Position numbers and translations under genes: made by a program. Positions 1-11,623 of a DNA stretch of 64,000 bases are shown piece by piece. The notes below the pieces were generated by a model. The model searched no databases. It was not told where the DNA came from and was given only the letters and a program-made list of their open reading frames with translations. The DNA is from Drosophila pseudoobscura (taxonomy: Eukaryota > Arthropoda > Insecta > Diptera > Drosophilidae): positions 29,906,001 to 29,970,000 of the forward strand of contig NC_046681.1 of assembly GCF_009870125.1 (NCBI RefSeq), in the 5' to 3' direction. Position 1 is the stretch's first letter; the number at the start of each line of letters is the position of its first letter.

Positions 1-2752
1 GGAACTGCCTGCTGAATGCGGAAAGCAACTCCAAAATATTATTGTAATAATTCCTTAGTGTATCGCCAGCACTCGCTAGCCAGCCGGATAGTTGCTGCTG
101 CAGCACGGATATGTCCACGGCACCCATGAAATTAAACCGCAGCAGGGTGGTATCGCAAATCTTTTCGCAGCACCTGGCCACGCCCCGATTGGCTCGCTTA
201 TAGATGTGGACGATCTGCTGAAAGTCTTGAATAAACTCACCGCAATCTTCAAAGAACGATTGCTCGCTTAAATCGGCCCCGTAGGTGAACTTAAAGATGC
301 CCGGAGCCAAGTGCCGATCGCAGGCCAGGACCAGCGGTCGAAATAGTTTCCGCTCTCGATCTGTAAGGCCCATCAGGATGCGGTTGTAGCTGAGACACAG
401 TTGGGTGACGCTATTGTACACAGATCTCAGGCATTCGCAGCGCTCGTAGAACTTTTTGATGGTACTGGGTATGGGGAAACCCAACCGCTCAAAATGCTGT
501 GCCTGCTCGCATATTTCGACGACAGCCGGATCTATGTTGCACTCCAGCAGACCTCTCGCCTGCTTGCTGCGTATTATCAGATAACGCTCGAGCCTCTGGT
601 TGAGATCGGCTGACCAGCCACAGCATGCCGTTTGCCAATCCTCATAGGCCTGATGCGACTCTCTTTCGTACTCCTTGCGCAGCGAGTCGAATTTGGCCAG
701 CGTGGCAGCAGCCTCCTTGACTGTCGGCAACCATTCGGCATTCTTCAATCGATTCCGCAGCCAGGTGAGGCGTTCCAGATTGATGCGGTAATTGAGGGCA
801 CGGGACACGTGATGGGAGAGCCAGGACTCTTGTTGCTGTCGACACTCCAGCAGCTTCCTCGAAGTGGCATCCATTTCCTGGGAGAACATGCGCCACAAGC
901 GACTCACCTCCCGAAGGAAGGTCTTCCTCAGAGTGCCGCGATGGCGATAGGAGTAGAAAAGCAAGGCTTGCAGGCCTTCCAGGGCCTCCTCCACATTGCA
1001 GACATGCTGAAATACATTGAAGATCAGACGCTGGACTGTTTCCTCCAAGTGCTGGACATTGGTGCGATACATGGCCACCTGGTCATACCAGTCCTCGCGA
1101 TGGACATTTAGGATGATCGACTGTGAGCCACTGCAGCGTTGCAGCTTCTTGAGAGTCTGCAAAAATGTATTTTCCACATTGGCGGCAATCGTGTCCAGCT
1201 CCTCGCCCCTGGAGCCACCAAACTCCGCCCTAGGTATGGTCTCGTTCTCATCCAAACGGCCAAATACAATCATCGACTCACAAATGTCAATCACATCGTT
1301 GAGCCGCTCCACAAATGCATCCACATGGTTGAAGATGATCCCCTCGTCTAGCTGCCAACCCACTTGGCTGTGCTGGCTCGATATTTCCTCATAGATTCCC
1401 TTGTAAACCAGGCAGCAATCGATCGACATGTTGCAAATCTCGATGCCAAAGCGCGGCCGTCCCTCGAGTATCTCCTGCACTTTGGTCTGTTGCGTGCAGA
1501 ACATTATAATCTGATTGCTGAGATTCCGAAAGAGACCGGTGATGAGCTCCCGCGTATTATAATACTCCGAATTCAGCCAGATGTAGCGCACAAGATGGAT
1601 TATTCTGGGCAGAAGTTTTGTAAGCTCTGCGGGGCTGTTGGACAGATCAATTTTGGAGCAGGGCTCGATCAGCAAATGGAGATACTTGATGTTAGACAAT
1701 GACTGAACAAGCTCCATCTTGGCCGACGCTATTAGGTCATCCACTTGGGGCATGTGAACGGAGTTGGACTGTCGTAGAACACGGAAAACCTTGTCTACAT
1801 CCGACTGGGCCAATTGTGCGTTGATTCCCTGCAGGACTTCATCTAGCAAGAGGGAGAAACAGAGACTAGATTATTTGAGGTGCATTTCTTGAAAGAATGG
1901 CTCTACCTACAACGATATTCCCAGAACTCAAACTCATCACGCACTGTGACCAAATCGTGGGGCACCGTCAATGTGCAATCCCCCAGCAAAGTACGAATTT
2001 GAGTTGTCCAATAGAGAGCAATGCCTTCCAGGCTCTTAACCAGCTGCCTGTCCACCTTACCCACTCCAGCCGAACCTTCTTCGTCACCGCCTCCGAGCTG
2101 TTTGATCACATAGGGGACATAGAGAACGGCCATGCCACCAATCTGGTAATGCATTCCAGTGAGAAATCCCAGAAAGCGATCCATGCTCGAGCAAAAGCGC
2201 TGCCGGACAGTATCATTCCATTCGGGATAGTTCCGAAAGAAGGGCATATATAGCCACTCCAGGACATGCAGCAGGCAGCCATCCACATCGCTATGAACCG
2301 TTCCGAATTGGATCTCGTCGTGGAAGGCCTCCACACTGAAGATCTCGTTCGGTTCGCGACGAAAGTAGCTCATGTCGGTAATGTACGTGGTGGGAAAGCC
2401 CAGGCAGGCGGTAAGAGTGCTCCCATCATAGGAAACAGTCAGCAGGGGCTCGTTGACCTCCAACAGCCACCGGCGAATGGTGTCCATTGAGTTCTCATGC
2501 CAGTCCCGATGGTCCAAGCAGCTCAGCACACACATGCGTTGTATGAACTCCACCAACTGGTGCAACTCCTCGTCACTGTACACCGGTCGCGGTGTCTCAA
2601 CACGCTGCTCCTCCTGGCGCTGCTCCACGTTGCGCTCTAAATGTGTGGTTTCAGACTAGACCTCTCAATAACAGTTGTCCCAACTCACCCTCATCATCGC
2701 TTAAATCGGAGTCTGTAAGGTGCTCATCTTCTACAGCGCTAGAGGACGTCAT
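1..2752 (-). CDS. Axonemal dynein heavy chain, DNAH2-type, N-terminal part (runs off left edge)
   Basis: Motor subunit of an inner-arm axonemal dynein, expected in sperm flagella and sensory cilia. Three exons fit: 2752-2689, 2636-1911 and 1842 onward past base 1. The joined frame is open for 877 residues. The start at 2752 reads MTSSSAVEDE, an acidic head. The region up to about residue 260 and the large third exon resemble the DHC_N1 tail. Landmarks are YWTTQIRTLLGD, FWEYR and a later SEYYNTRELITGLFR, which I align from memory with human DNAH2 (WTHQIKEVL, FWRNRC, HYNTRERLTSLFR). The AAA motor lies outside the window. Two donors overlap at the second intron (GTAGGTAG); only the upstream one, cutting after 1911, keeps the frame open and the DNAH2 spacing. 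The gene is head-to-head with Nuf2, 253 bp between start codons. Dynein heavy chain is near certain; the DNAH2 subtype is likely. Confidence 0.88.
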
Positions 2753-2879
2753 TTTCGCGAAAACTTTGGGTTTTTATGCAAAATAAACAAAGAAAATCAG
2801 CCATGGCAACACAAAATGCGTAACCGTTACTTGGGGGTTGCAGCATATTCCAATAAATTTGCCGCTAAAATAGCCATCT

Positions 2880-2960
2880 TGGGAAAAATACCGAATGCGG
2901 TATATTTCATTGGCAGTATTTGTCACACGGCCACACTTGTTCACACTGATCGCCAGATTT
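2880..2960. promoter_or_regulatory. Divergent promoter, dynein heavy chain / Nuf2
   Basis: The 253 bp between the two start codons holds GCGGTATATTTC (a Motif 6-like word, KTYRGTATWTTT) followed by three TCACAC or CCACAC words resembling Ohler Motif 1 (M1BP site, YGGTCACACTR). This is the same motif pair found in the promoter repeat described elsewhere in the window, but without its extended tail. The assignment to both genes is inference. Confidence 0.5.
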
Positions 2961-3005
2961 GTTTTGGCGTCCCTTTTTAATTTTTTAAATTTAATTTAAG
3001 CAAAT

Positions 3006-4335
3006 ATGGCCAAAAACCCGACAATAACCGACGAGATGGAAATGGTGATCCAGCAAGGAAACACCCTGCTGCCGGATCTGCACATACGCCCCAGCGACCT
3101 CGCCAACCCGACAGAGGCTTTCCTCACCAAAGTCTATGTTCACTATTTGCGCTGCTTTGGACTTCGTGTGGACCCACCATTCAATGTTGACAACGAGAGC
3201 ACTGATACGTCGCGGGAGAAGCGCGTCTTCCTGATCAAGCTGTGCCGCCAAGTGGAGCGGATAGTGCAAGTCACTTTTCCCAACAAGACGTACACATACC
3301 TGGACATTATCAGGCCAGGTAATCAGGAAGCTGTGCATCAAACAACAGTTCTCTCTATCTACGTTTCGGTCTTTTAGCTCCAAAGAAGACAATCAAAACA
3401 CTAGATCCCCTGTTCAACTACTTGGCCTACTACAAAATGTTTAAGAGGTCGGTTCTGATGCCCGTAGAGGAGAGTATTAAAACGCGGGAAGCCCTCATCG
3501 CTGAAATCACATCCAAGCGCTGTCAGTTGGAGAATCGAAAGGAGAAAGCAGCCACTGTTAAAACAGATATTGAAAACTGCCAAGCCTCCATAAACGAGTT
3601 GCTCGAGGAGCTGCCCAGGGCTCAAGCCGAGGTGACCAAAGATAACAAGACATGTGCCGAACAGAGATTAGAAATGGATTCGCTGGAGAACCAGCATACA
3701 GAGCTCACCAATCAGATCCGCCACTGGGAGCAGCTGGTCGTGGAGGATGACGAGGTGCTGACTCTAAAGAAGTAAGTTCTTAACCATATCAAAAGCTGAA
3801 GTCAATCTCTTCATGCAACAACCCTTGCAGGCAAATCGAAGACATTTCACAAGATATAGAGAATTGCAAGGATGAGTTGGCCGGCCAGGAAAAAGTCTTC
3901 AACGATCAACGCCATCAAATAGAAACCAATCTGAATATGGTCAATGAGATAGAGAAGGCCTTGGAAGTGCTGCCGTCCAATTGTTTGGACGAGTACAAGG
4001 AGAACCTCAAGCAGCAGGAGCTCGTAGAGAAGCAGCTGTCAGCCCTGGAGGCCCAGAATCAGAAGATCCTCAACGAAATTGAGACCAACAACGTGGAGCT
4101 CCAGCAGTCCGCCGAGCAGTTCCAAATATGCAAGCACAAGTACGATGAGGAGTGCCAAAAGCTCCAGCAGCAAATCGATGCGCGAAAGACCGCCTTTGAG
4201 GAGCAGAAAAAAACTGAGGAAGAGCGAACCAAGAACATGGAAGCACTGCAGAGACAATTAAAAGAACAAGAACTAATGGGCAAAATGATTGAAGAGATGT
4301 TTCTGGAACTTGGCAAAAACGGAAAATCCACTTAA
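3006..4335 (+). CDS. Nuf2: Kinetochore protein Nuf2 (Ndc80 complex)
   Basis: Nuf2 pairs with Ndc80 in the outer-kinetochore complex that holds spindle microtubules. Exons 3006-3318, 3378-3771 and 3831-4335 join with matching phases to give 403 residues. The first ~110 residues form the calponin-homology-like head, including VYVHYLRCFGLRVDPPF and LDPLFNYLAYYKMFKRS. Nearly everything after that is charged heptad sequence predicted to be coiled coil (for example NRKEKAATVKTDIENCQAS and repeated LKQQE / LQQQID stretches). The length is a little shorter than the human protein (464), as expected for the fly. The first two introns are about 60 bp with GTAATC..TTTTAG and GTAAGT..TTGCAG borders. The stop codon is only 84 bp from the convergent stop of Sem1, so the 3' UTRs probably overlap. 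Confidence 0.93.
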
Positions 4336-4418
4336 TATATTGATTTTATTCTAAATTTAACCGATTTGCTCGTTTTGATGGTTAGGTACGAACGCGGGAA
4401 AATGGTTGGCTGGCTGGA

Positions 4419-4725
4419 CTATGTTTCCATTTTCTTGCTCTCCAGATGCGCCTTCAGCTGCTGGCTGAAGTCATCCTCCACGTTATCATCGTCCCAGTTG
4501 TCCTCCCACACGTTGAGCTCCTCCTCGTCGTCGCCGACACGGAAGTCTGCAATAACAATGTTTTTGCAATTGCTGCTCTGGAATGGAATGGAAGCCAAAA
4601 GCGGCGGTCTCACCTTCAGCCGGAAACTCTTCGAACTCGTCGTCTTCCTCGAGCAGACCCAAGTCCTCGCCCTTGTTGGTGGCCTCCTCCTTCTCTTTCT
4701 CCTTTTCCTTATCGGGTGCCGACAT
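4419..4725 (-). CDS. Sem1: Sem1/Dss1, 26S proteasome lid subunit and BRCA2-binding acidic protein
   Basis: This tiny acidic protein is a subunit of the 19S proteasome lid and, in animals, binds BRCA2 and the TREX-2 export complex. Exons 4725-4614 and 4546-4419 join in phase 1 across a 67 bp intron (GTGAGA..TTGCAG) to give 79 residues. The conserved parts are the acidic [16 protein letters not shown] segment and the [20 protein letters not shown] segment with its two tryptophans. These match the Dss1 family in order and length (human 70). The N-terminus is a lysine/glutamate run. The gene abuts menin on the same strand, an arrangement I recall from D. melanogaster (CG13778/CG13779). An AATAAA on the minus strand lies at 4345-4350, between it and Nuf2. 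Its promoter is copy A of the repeat at 4811-5075. Confidence 0.95.
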
Positions 4726-4810
4726 TTTCTCTTCTCTAGATATTTCTCTTTATTTCAAAATAAAATTTTCGATTTTTTTTTTCGATGCTGTTTTGATGCC
4801 GAGTCACTGG

Positions 4811-5075
4811 CAGTGTGACCGCGGATATTTCGATAGCATATACGGTCCGACCCTCAAAAATATACCGAAACTTACATTCTTACATTGAAAATATACCGTA
4901 AATATACTGACGACCTCAAGTTCTATTCTACATATTCCTCAATTTTGATTTTCCGTCGAATATTCCCAGCTATAAAGAACATTTAGCCATGCCCACATAG
5001 TTTTATACGATTGATGAATCAATTTCCTACTTGACTGGCTTAATTTAAATACTTGCTTTTATTGGATCGGTTCCT
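4811..5075 (+). repeat. Promoter repeat copy A (Motif 1/Motif 6 core plus tail), upstream of Sem1
   Basis: The unit begins with CAGTGTGACCGCGGAT (4811-4826), the reverse complement of Ohler Motif 1 GGTCACACTG. It continues with ATATACGGTC, CTCAAAAATATACCG, AAAATATACCGTAAATATAC and ACTGACGAC. The tail contains ACATATTCCTC, TTTTGATTTTCCGT, CCATGCCCACATA and CTACTTGACTGGCTT and ends near TTTATTGGAT. The same order of blocks occurs in copies E (11341-11586, inverted) and B (37835-38078). The core end faces Sem1, 86 bp upstream of its ATG, and so reads as a Motif 1 + Motif 6 promoter on the minus strand. I do not recognise it as a named transposon. Confidence 0.85.
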
Positions 5076-7143
5076 TTTTTTGGATTTGATTGTAAAATAA
5101 TTTTAAGCAATTTCCACTAAATTAATTTTCTTACATGGTAACTACACGCTAACTACAAATTGCTTACATAGTAACTACATGTCTATGTAATTACAAACAT
5201 CGACTCGATAATTCGGTTATCGAAAAGGTCAAAAACGAACTTACCGCCAAATAAAGTGCACTTCAAAAATACAAATTTTTTTTATGATTTTATTGTTTTA
5301 TAACATTCTGACTTGTGGCTATTTGACTTTCAAGCTAAAAGGGTTATTGAGCATTTGGATTTTAGACTACATATAATTTAAACTGTTCCTCGAGCAATGG
5401 CTGCTGTTGTTGTTGGCTATTTTAAAACAATTAGAGCGAAAAATTGATGTTACTTTAACATTTATAAATATATATGTATGTATACGTTTATATATGTATG
5501 TTTCTATATTGTGGTTGTTCCGGTTTGCTGCATTGTTTGATTTGTTGCATAGCGAACTTTCGTTATCGGGATTTTGTGCTGGCCAAAATGTAAAGAAAAT
5601 CAAAAACCATTTCTCCTCTCATCTGATCTGACATTTCCATCACTTAAAGTTACAAATTTTGTATGCCAAAATATATAGTATATATAGTATAGTATATAAT
5701 CCTTTGTATCGTCTTGTTTGTTTGTTTGTTTAAGTATCTAGTTTTACATTAATATAACTGGTAGTTCAACATTTAACATTTAGTTTTGCTGCGCATCTGC
5801 ATCTACATAATTAAATAGTTTTCATTATTTTTACTTTTTTTTTTTTTGATTTTGTGTAATGTGTTGTTTGTTGTACAATATACTCGTATATGAGGAATAA
5901 AACACCATACATTGATTAGTTATATTGTTGTTCAGTTTTTGTGTGTTCGGGCTGGCCATCTCTCACTTTTCTCTCTTTCTCTCTCTCTCACGCTGTCTCT
6001 AAACATTATTATTCATCACAGATGCTCTACGCACAAATCAAATCAAAATCGAATTGAATGCAATTATTATCATCATTTAACAATTTGTTACAAGCTCCAA
6101 TTTGTGAATTACATTTTGACATGCTTCATAATTGCGTTTGCTAATTGGGTGATTGGGAGGGTAGGGTGAGGGGTTGGTGGTTGGGGGGGAGGCTGAAGAA
6201 GTACAGGGATATTATATATCTATAGACGGGATATGAGTATATCCCTAAAACAAGTGCGCCTGGACAGCAGGACTGTTGTGTGTGTGTCTGTCTGTGTTTC
6301 AAGTGGGGTGGGGGAGTGTGATTTAGGTATATTCTATGTAGTAGTAGGTTTATAAGATATAATATGAAAGCTTTTCTAGAAAAAGTGTTGTATCACATAT
6401 AGAGAGGAAGTGTTAAATATGTATTATTTCTTTCGTTTTTCTATTCCGGTCATCTTTCTGTTTCTTGTGTGTAACAAAGTTTTGAACAAAAAAAAAAAAA
6501 AACTTATATGTGTATGTTCCATCCTTATATAGTACAGTATAGGGCGTGGGGGGAGGGATATACATAGTACATTTGTAGAGTGAAAAATCAAACAGCTTAG
6601 CCTCAATAAAATGCATTCAAGTAAATACATAAATATATATTGTTTCTGTTTTCTGTTTCTCGTTTTCAAAGTAGAGCACCAATAAAGTTACGCTTAAACA
6701 ATCAATAAAACATACAAATCTGCAGGAAGTGGGGGATACGAGAGATAGATAGCAATAAATACAAAGAGTAAAAGTATAACAGCTAAAAATACATTATAAA
6801 TACTTAGCATAGCTTATATCGTTTCAAGTGCTTGCTTCATTTTGTGTGTGTCTGTGTGTGGATCGTCTGTTAATGGATCTGTCTGGATCGGTCTATAGGG
6901 TTTAATCCTTTTACAATTTTGTTTGTTGCCTTTAAGTTTTTTAGTTTTTTTTTATATTGCTTTTAAAACGCTAGGCGTTCTCTAACGGATTTCTTTTGCG
7001 CTTACGAACTACATAAATACACATCGAACATCAAAAATATGACATACAGGCATACATCCTATGTACATATGTATGCTATGTATATACTCGAATATGGATA
7101 ATAAAGGTTTTTTCTGCATTACATAGATACAGGACAACAAAGT
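5076..7143. other. AT-rich 3' region of menin, no gene seen
   Basis: The stretch is AT-rich, with many TA runs, poly-T tracts and TG/GTGT microsatellites (for example around 6275 and 6845). Frames are short and low-complexity. It most likely holds a long 3' UTR of the minus-strand menin transcript plus the Sem1 upstream region. Several TTTATT words (AATAAA on the minus strand) could end the transcript, for example near 5287. I see no RNA gene or coding exon. Confidence 0.6.
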
Positions 7144-9987
7144 TTACTCGCGACGCGTTCTCTTCGGCCGCGAGGCGGCTATTGAATCCCCGCCTGGCGA
7201 TGAGGCCCCGAGAGAGGCCCCTCCTGCAGATCCACTGCCTCCAGATCCAGATCCACCGCCGACACCACCCTCTGTGGACGACGATGATGATGCAACCGTG
7301 ATGGTGGCAGATATGGTCGCCGCCGACTGCTTCTCGGCCACGCCCCGCACCTTCCGCGAGGCCACCGACTGGGCCGTGACCTGCAGCGATATGGCGTGCG
7401 TATTGAGCTTCTCGGCCAGCAGCAGATCCTTGAGGCCCTTCATCTTTTGGCTGTACAGCGCAATCACCGGACGTTTAAGCATTATCTCAAAGGGATCATA
7501 GTCATCGGGTGCAGTCGCTTCTGGCTCTGGCTTAGCTTCTTTGTGCTGTGGTTGTTGAATTTGGATTTGGGTTTGGGTTTGGCCAGCATGATGGCTTGCC
7601 TCACTAGTAACTGGTAACTGGATGGCAACGGAGTGGCAGTGACTGCTGCTGCTGCTTGTACTGCCTCCATTGCTAGTGGTTACTGATGCTGTGGTTGTTG
7701 TTGTTGCTGTTGCTGCAGTTGTAGTTTTTGTAGCCTCCTTCTCAGCATTATGGTGATTGTTGTTATTGCTATTGCTATTGTTGTTGTTGTTATGGGGCTC
7801 TGTGTTCTCCGTGTCCCCCAATGATGTCTGCTGCTTTTGCTCGGCAAAAGGCTGACCCCCGCCCTGAAGCAGAAAGTCCGGATTGAGTATCTTCTCGCCA
7901 CAGGCGGCGGTCAGATCAGCCAATGTCGTCGGCAGCTCTGAAGATTTTGTCTTCTATTCGAGAGGAAAAAAGAAAAGTGATTAGAAAAGAGTTTTTTGGA
8001 AGCCAAGAAGACTTTGAGTGGTATATACTTGTAGCTGTCTTAATTTTATATTCGATGCATAATTAAAGCTCTGGAATGTACATATAATCTCTGACTCACC
8101 TCGTCCTTCTTCATCAAGGTGTTGTTATTTCCTTCTAGAGCCTCTGCTCCGGCCGCCATCATTGCCGCAGCCGCTGCTGCTGCCGCGGCTGCCGCCGCTT
8201 CCTTAGCCTCCAATGCGGCCGCTTGTGCCTGCTCAGCCTCCAGATCCTCGGGCATCTTGATGACCACCTGAGAGCGTATATCGTAATCAAATTTGGTTAT
8301 ATTATTGACCAGTGGCTTGGCCCAGCCAATGTGCAGAATGGGAGTCAGGCTGTCCTCCTCCCACTGGCAGATGCCATCGTAAAAGCGCAGCAGATTGGCA
8401 AAGACCTCAGCATCCCGCAGAATGCTGCGTGCCGAATGGCCTGAGCTCTCCGTTTTCATCACATAGGGGATCAGCTCGTTGGCAATGTCCAGCAGCTCCT
8501 TGTAGATCTCTTCGTCGTCGCGGCACTGGTACGTGTACAGGCGGATCACATCGGCGGCATTGGCCCAGGCGGCGAAGGCGTCGCGATACTTGAGCAGACG
8601 GTTGTAGTAGTTGCCCTGATACGTGTACGGATAGACATGGTGGTTGCGGTAGTGCGTCCGCGCCGAGTCGATAGCCTCGCGGTAGAGCTGCTCGCAGGTG
8701 ATGCTGCTATGCGTCCGATGGATCTCCTCCAGTTCGCCGAGTGTACCCAAGGCCATGGGATACCGCTTGAGATGTCCCAGGTCGTAGAGGAGCCACAGCA
8801 ATTGCTGCTGCAGATCGGCCACTTCCACGCAATCGCTGTTGGCTGTCAGAGAGATGTTGAGAGCGGCACAGATGGCCGCCACCTCCATGCCACGCTCGCA
8901 GACCACCGCCAGGCCACCGAGATAGAGCCAAGAGCCCGACTCGATCCCAGGGCGTATATCCTGGCCCCGCTTGTCCTCGCTGCCCTTGCCGTGCCACGTC
9001 ACCTCGATGGTCTCCACCCGTTTCTGCCCAAACACCACCCAGGCATGGTCCTCGGAGATGGCCAAGCGCACATCCTTGTAACCCAACAGTTGACAGCCGG
9101 CTACCACGGCAAGTGCCACACCGAAACAGTCCAGCTTGTTGCCCGACAGATAGCTGTAGAGGTTCTGCAAGTGGGCCCGATCCTTGTAGCTGCTGCGGAT
9201 CAGCGAGTTCCATATAACGTCCGACACCTTCTTGATGATCTCGCGCGTGGCCTGTCGGTGTGGCTTTGGCTTCTCCACCACCGATAGGATTGTCTGGAAC
9301 TTCTTGTACAGGCCCGCAATCAGCTCGTGGGTCACCACCGGGAAGGGAACGCTGTTGCCCATGATCACGTCGCTACCGCCTGTCAGTGAGTATATCGATT
9401 AACTAAGTTTTCTTGACAATAGGTACAACGGAAACCACTTAAAACAGAACACTTGAGAGTGTAATGACAGTGCGTTTCATCATTTAAAGACTGATCTAGT
9501 ATAGGTTTAATCAAAATTTCATCCTCCCGAATTCCCGAATATTACAGAAAAGAATCATCGATAAATATATGTACTTCTGCGAAAACCCTACACTTCTGAA
9601 CCGCACTGTCTTACTTAGAACGCTCCTTCGACTGAGCTGAGGGTTAAACTACCGTTTTAATTGGTTTCCGTTGCTTCTGCTGTTTCACCCGCTAACGGTA
9701 CAGGGGTACGCACCTGTCGCTGTCTGCGTCATGTCAGCTGCTGCAGCAGCGGCGGCGGCAGCGGCTGCGGCGGCCGCCTGAGACGCCGCCTCTCCCGTGG
9801 TCAGCGAGAGCTCGATATACCCCACCACAATGGAGAGCAGGGTCAGATCGGGCTCAATACCGGTGGTGAGGGAACGACGGAACAAATTCACTACGTCCGC
9901 GGTGGACCTCAGCGGAAAGAGACTGGCGTCGATGATGCCATTGAGAGCCATGGGGCTGGCGCTGGCGCTCCGCGTGACCGTTGACAT
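7144..9987 (-). CDS. Mnn1: Menin 1, chromatin scaffold of MLL/Trithorax-type complexes
   Basis: Menin links MLL/Trithorax methyltransferases and JunD to chromatin in the nucleus. Exons 9987-9714, 9379-8100 and 7950-7144 join in frame to 786 residues, close to the D. melanogaster protein and longer than human (610-615). Residues ~20-60 (LFPLRSTADVVNLF, EPDLTLLSIVVGYIEL) match the menin N-terminus. The second exon carries the body, including NKLDCFGVALAVVAGCQLLGYKDVRL, EDHAWVVFG, HVYPYTYQGNYYNR and FANLLRFYDGICQWEEDSLTPI. There are two alanine runs: about 14 Ala near residue 70, just after the first helices, and 13-14 near residue 490. The fly-specific C-terminal third is Ser/Thr/Asn/Gly-rich and ends in the basic PKRTRRE, a probable nuclear signal. 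The start at 9987 is the first Met upstream of the conserved block. Introns are 334 and 149 bp. Confidence 0.95.
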
Positions 9988-11340
9988 GGTGCGGCCGAGG
10001 GGGTGGGCGGGAGCTGTTGCTGCGCGTGGGTGTTACCAAAGGGGGAGCGGAGCGAGTGAGAGTAAGCCTGTTGCCTGTTTCGATCTAGCCGCAGGCGTTG
10101 CTGCCTTTGAAATGACTCGAGGATCGGGAATCGGCGACGGTTTCGGTTTCGGTATCGGATTGGGATTCCACTTGGTAGCTGTACAGCCAGCCAGCAGCCA
10201 CTCGTTGTGGCTGCCACATTTGAGCGACCAACAAGTTGACAAACAACTTTTTTACTTTTCCACCTTGTGTCGTCGTGTCCGTGGGCCCTTTTTCTTGTAC
10301 TTTTTCTCTCGGGTTGTTTTTTTTTGTGCTTTTTTGTTAGTGTTTGCCTGTGTTTGCTCCTTTTCCGTAAGTGTGTGTGTGTGTGATTGTGCACTTTATT
10401 CCTGGCCTCTCTTCGCTCTTCTTCAGGTGTTTGCACTCCTTGTCTCTCTCTTTCTCTCTCTGTCTGCTCTCTTCTTGTGTGCAGTTATGCCTTACCTTCT
10501 CCTCCTGGTATGCACTTATTCTTAACTTTTCTTAGCTCCTCTCCAGATATGCACCTTTATACCATGCTTCTGTTCTTGCTTCTCTCCTCTTCCTCTTTTG
10601 CTGTGCAGTTATTCTGGAAGCAGGATTTTCGCTCACTTTATGCACTTATTGGCAACAACAACTGGTTTGCTGCGTTGCATACTCCTGTGTATGTGTGTTT
10701 TTGTGTGCGTGTGTGTGCACTGGAAAATATGTGTATATCCTGTCGTCGTCGCTTGACTGCTGGCTGTCCTTCGTTTTGCAGCCCACGTCATCAGAAATCG
10801 GCTTTTGGGCAGGTTGTCGCGCTTGACATGCGTTTCGTTTGCTTTGACCTGCTCTTGTCTCCTCCTCCTCCTCCACCACACACTTCTTTTTTATTATTTT
10901 TTTTTTTTTTTTTTTTTTTTTGGTTAATGCTCTGCACCGCCGCCACCCCCGCCCACTAGTAATTTACACTTGACACGCAGTTCCTCAATTAGCAAGAAAT
11001 ATATATGAATCCTGCATGAAATCATTCAACATTTGCTTAACTATTAAAACACACTTGATTTGCCGCCAATTCGTTTCGATTTAATTGCTTATTTTGTTCG
11101 AGTGCGTAAATAAAAATTCCGTTTATTGCGTTGTGTTTACCTTTTTGCAGCAGAGTGTGTGCACACCCGACACGTGCCGAAAATTCCAACGATAGTGCTG
11201 CAAAGGGGCCGAAACTCAGCAAATGCTGGTATTTTTATTATGGGTATTTTCCAGTTGCGTTAGTGCATTTATGGTATATCGGTATATAATGGTATATTTT
11301 GTCAATTTCTCTAATCTATTAAATTTTATTTTTAACTTTA
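9988..11340. other. Menin upstream region, pyrimidine-rich with repeated TGCA(C/G)TTTAT words
   Basis: No coding exon is seen. From about 10250 to 10700 the plus strand is strongly T/C-rich, followed by a run of about 30 T at 10893-10920. Within 10389-10650, six variants of a TGCAC/G-TTAT word recur (near 10390, 10482, 10512, 10548, 10601 and 10640). On the menin sense strand they read ATAA-(G/C)TGCA. This is the likely 5' UTR/promoter of menin. A long plus-strand frame across 9797-10525 is low-complexity and partly antisense to menin exon 1, so I do not call it. Confidence 0.5.
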
Positions 11341-11586
11341 TAAAGGAATCCAATAAAAGCGAGTGTTAAAATTAAGCCAGCCAAGTAGAAAAAAGATTCA
11401 TTAATCGGATAAAATTCTGTGGGCATGGCTGAAAGTTCTATATAGCTGAGAATATTCAACGGAAGATCAAAATCGAGAAATATGTATAATTCGTCGGTAT
11501 ATTTTTGAAAAGAGACGGCATTTTTAATATATTTTTGAGGGTTGGACCGGACGGTATGTTTCAACGATAAATCCGCGGTCACTCTG
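11341..11586 (-). repeat. Promoter repeat copy E (inverted, full length), upstream of Wdr83
   Basis: Read on the minus strand this copy shows the same blocks in the same order as copy A. They are AGTGACCGCGGAT, then CATACCGTCCGGTC, CCCTCAAAAATATA, AAAATATACCGACGA, TTTCTCGATTTTGAT, CTTCCGTTGAATATT, AGCCATGCCCACA, ATCCGATTAATGAATC, CTACTTGGCTGGCTT and CGCTTTTATTGGAT. In genomic orientation the core (ATCCGCGGTCACTCTGAC) ends 38 bp before the Wdr83 start codon. The transcription start of that gene must therefore lie in or right beside the repeat. Confidence 0.85.
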
Positions 11587-11623
11587 ACCTTTTGTAAACA
11601 AAAGCTAAAAACAAAATAAAACA

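Noticed and set aside
4366-4888. Plus-strand frames over Sem1
   Set aside because: Shadows of the acidic Sem1 exons; the minus frames match Dss1.
8637-9287. Plus-strand frame of 216 codons
   Set aside because: Antisense shadow of menin exon 2; the minus frame carries clear menin motifs.
9797-10525. Plus-strand frame of 242 codons
   Set aside because: Partly antisense to menin exon 1, and the rest is a low-complexity pyrimidine tract read as Leu/Phe/Ser/Cys.
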